Below are positions 6,170 through 7,129 of a stretch of 7,129 nt of DNA, piece by piece. The DNA comes from Desulfobacterales bacterium (lineage in GTDB: Bacteria > Desulfobacterota > Desulfobacteria > Desulfobacterales > BuS5). Location of the stretch: contig JAERRQ010000149.1 of assembly GCA_016735355.1 (NCBI GenBank), positions 1 through 7,129 of the forward strand. The letters run 5' to 3'. Both the position numbers and the translations under genes were made by a program. Numbering within the stretch: the first letter of the stretch is position 1; each line of letters starts with the position of its first letter. The notes under the pieces were generated by a model. It was not told the DNA's origin, did no database searches, and saw only the letters and a list, made by a program, of their open reading frames with translations.

Positions 6170-7048
6170 ATGATTACAAATATTAAAAAAACTATAACCT
6201 GTTTATTCTTCTTTTCCGTCTTTTTATGTTCCGGTTCAGAGACAGGAGCATATATCCTGAGCGGCCCGCATATCCTTCAGTTAATGTTACAAAATATTGG
6301 CAAATCCAAAGAGCTTTTAATTGAACAGCGGCTTAAAATCCTAAACGAAATACAACAAAATGATTCTCTACCTGATTCTCAATCTGATTATTCTCAATCT
6401 GATTATATAGAACTCTCTGAGACATTAAGCTTTTCTTTCCCCCGAAAATTTCGTTCAGATATTATAGCAAAGAATATACAAAGAACCATTATTATCTCAC
6501 AAAAGGGAGCCTGGTCTTTAACCGACGGCAGTATCTCGGAGTACTTTGAAACCGGATTCGACTTCTATAAAGATATTTTTTTATACAATTCTCAAGAGTT
6601 GCTTGAAAAAAGATTATCTTTGCTTGGCGTCAATATAGATATTTCCAGTTTTGGACGTTTCCAAGGAAGAACGGCATATGTAATAGGCGCCCAATATCCC
6701 GATGAATCTGCCCCGCAAGTCTGGTTTGATAAAGAAACTTTCAGGCCTTTACGATGGATTATTACCGGAAAAGCGCCTGAAGACTTTTTTGAAATCCGCT
6801 ATCATAACTGGCAAAAAATAAATAAAAGATGGTATCCAATGCTTATAGAATTTTTTCATAACAATAACAAACTGCGTGAAATTAAAGCCGTTAATGTTAT
6901 TACAGCTCCTTCTTTTAAAAAAAATATTTTCAATATAGAAAGTATACGGTCGATAAACGCGCCGGTTATGAATAGCTCTAAAGATCTTTCCGGCGGAATG
7001 ATGGAAATAAAAAAAACCATAGAGCAATTCAAAAAAATATATGAGTAA
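6170..7048 (+). CDS. exported protein of unknown function, possibly LolA-like fold
   Basis: I do not recognise a named family. The 292-residue product begins with a clear signal sequence: MITNIKK, then hydrophobic TITCLFFFSVFLC, then a likely signal peptidase I site after Ala27 (ETGA). Cys20 is preceded by FL, a poor lipobox, so a lipoprotein is less likely. The mature part has polar helices at about 31-65, a repeat-bearing linker SQSDYSQSDY (70-79), then a mainly beta region. The segments VWFDKETFRPLRW (184-196) and RYHNWQKINKRWYPMLIEF (210-228) resemble LolA/DUF4292-type outer-membrane lipoprotein-sorting proteins, where a substrate strand bearing a residue pattern like D-K-E-T is common. 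This is inference. A good GGAGG (6147-6151) lies 18 nt before the ATG, unusually far; an in-frame TAA at 6158 excludes a longer frame. Likely last gene of its operon. Confidence 0.85.
   Translation: MITNIKKTITCLFFFSVFLCSGSETGAYILSGPHILQLMLQNIGKSKELLIEQRLKILNEIQQNDSLPDSQSDYSQSDYIELSETLSFSFPRKFRSDIIAKNIQRTIIISQKGAWSLTDGSISEYFETGFDFYKDIFLYNSQELLEKRLSLLGVNIDISSFGRFQGRTAYVIGAQYPDESAPQVWFDKETFRPLRWIITGKAPEDFFEIRYHNWQKINKRWYPMLIEFFHNNNKLREIKAVNVITAPSFKKNIFNIESIRSINAPVMNSSKDLSGGMMEIKKTIEQFKKIYE
6375..6406 (+). repeat. 15-bp tandem repeat, two copies, inside coding sequence
   Basis: The unit ATTCTCAATCTGATT occurs at 6375-6389 and again at 6390-6404, with two further matching bases. It encodes the doubled SQSDY in the linker after the signal sequence of the exported protein. 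Fifteen bases keep the frame, so copy-number change would alter linker length only. Confidence 0.9.
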
Positions 7049-7090
7049 AAAATAGGGTTACGGTTCGTTCATATCAACAGGAATATATTT

Positions 7091-7119
7091 TTGAAAGAGT
7101 GCCGTGCAGTTATTATAAT
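7091..7119 (+). promoter_or_regulatory. near-consensus sigma-70 promoter facing the right edge
   Basis: TTGAAA (7091-7096), exactly 17 nt, then a perfect TATAAT (7114-7119). This is the best promoter match in the window. Transcription would begin near 7126, so the gene or RNA it serves lies outside. The preceding stretch 7049-7090 has no gene and no evident hairpin terminator for the exported-protein unit. Confidence 0.7.
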
Positions 7120-7129
7120 CAATTAATTA

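Noticed and set aside
7092..7129. Short frames at the right edge starting with TTG 7091 or GTG 7099
   Set aside because: The first stops after 11 codons. The second stays open for only about ten codons and lies inside the promoter, upstream of the likely transcription start.

Overview
The window reads as a stretch of an ordinary bacterial chromosome, most likely from a delta-proteobacterium (Desulfobacterota, perhaps Desulfobacterales). That placement is inference from the look of the two aminoacyl-tRNA synthetases, the hisS-aspS gene order and the AT-rich spacers; no marker gene settles it.

Left part (1-1644, minus strand): a nearly complete AspT/YidE/YbjL-family membrane antiporter gene that runs off the left edge without a stop. 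It is clearly more GC-rich by eye than the rest of the window. Its AT-rich leader (1645-1890) holds a promoter candidate and a 9-bp inverted repeat.

Middle part (1891-5280, minus strand): a translation block transcribed right to left: hisS, aspS, then tRNA-Asn(GTT), closed by a strong hairpin terminator at 1885-1926. hisS and aspS are 59 nt apart with no terminator between them, so they look like one operon. The tRNA gene lies 68 nt after aspS and has its own good promoter candidate. The AspRS carries the His and Gly residues that mark non-discriminating enzymes. It probably charges both tRNA-Asp and tRNA-Asn, and the Asp-tRNA-Asn would then be amidated by GatCAB. The tRNA next to it is the second substrate of such an enzyme.

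Right part (5371-7048, plus strand, divergent from hisS): three tightly packed genes: a zinc-ribbon Nudix hydrolase, a small one-TPR protein overlapping its 3' end by 53 nt, and an exported protein that may have a LolA-like fold. They look like one transcription unit, but I cannot assign a shared pathway. At the right edge (7091-7119) lies a near-consensus sigma-70 promoter (TTGAAA, 17 nt, TATAAT) pointing out of the window.

I found no mobile element, CRISPR array, phage gene or evident new multi-gene system. The points most worth a second look are the non-discriminating AspRS beside tRNA-Asn, the composition shift at the antiporter gene just past the tRNA 3' end, and the uncharacterised Nudix-TPR-exported protein cluster.
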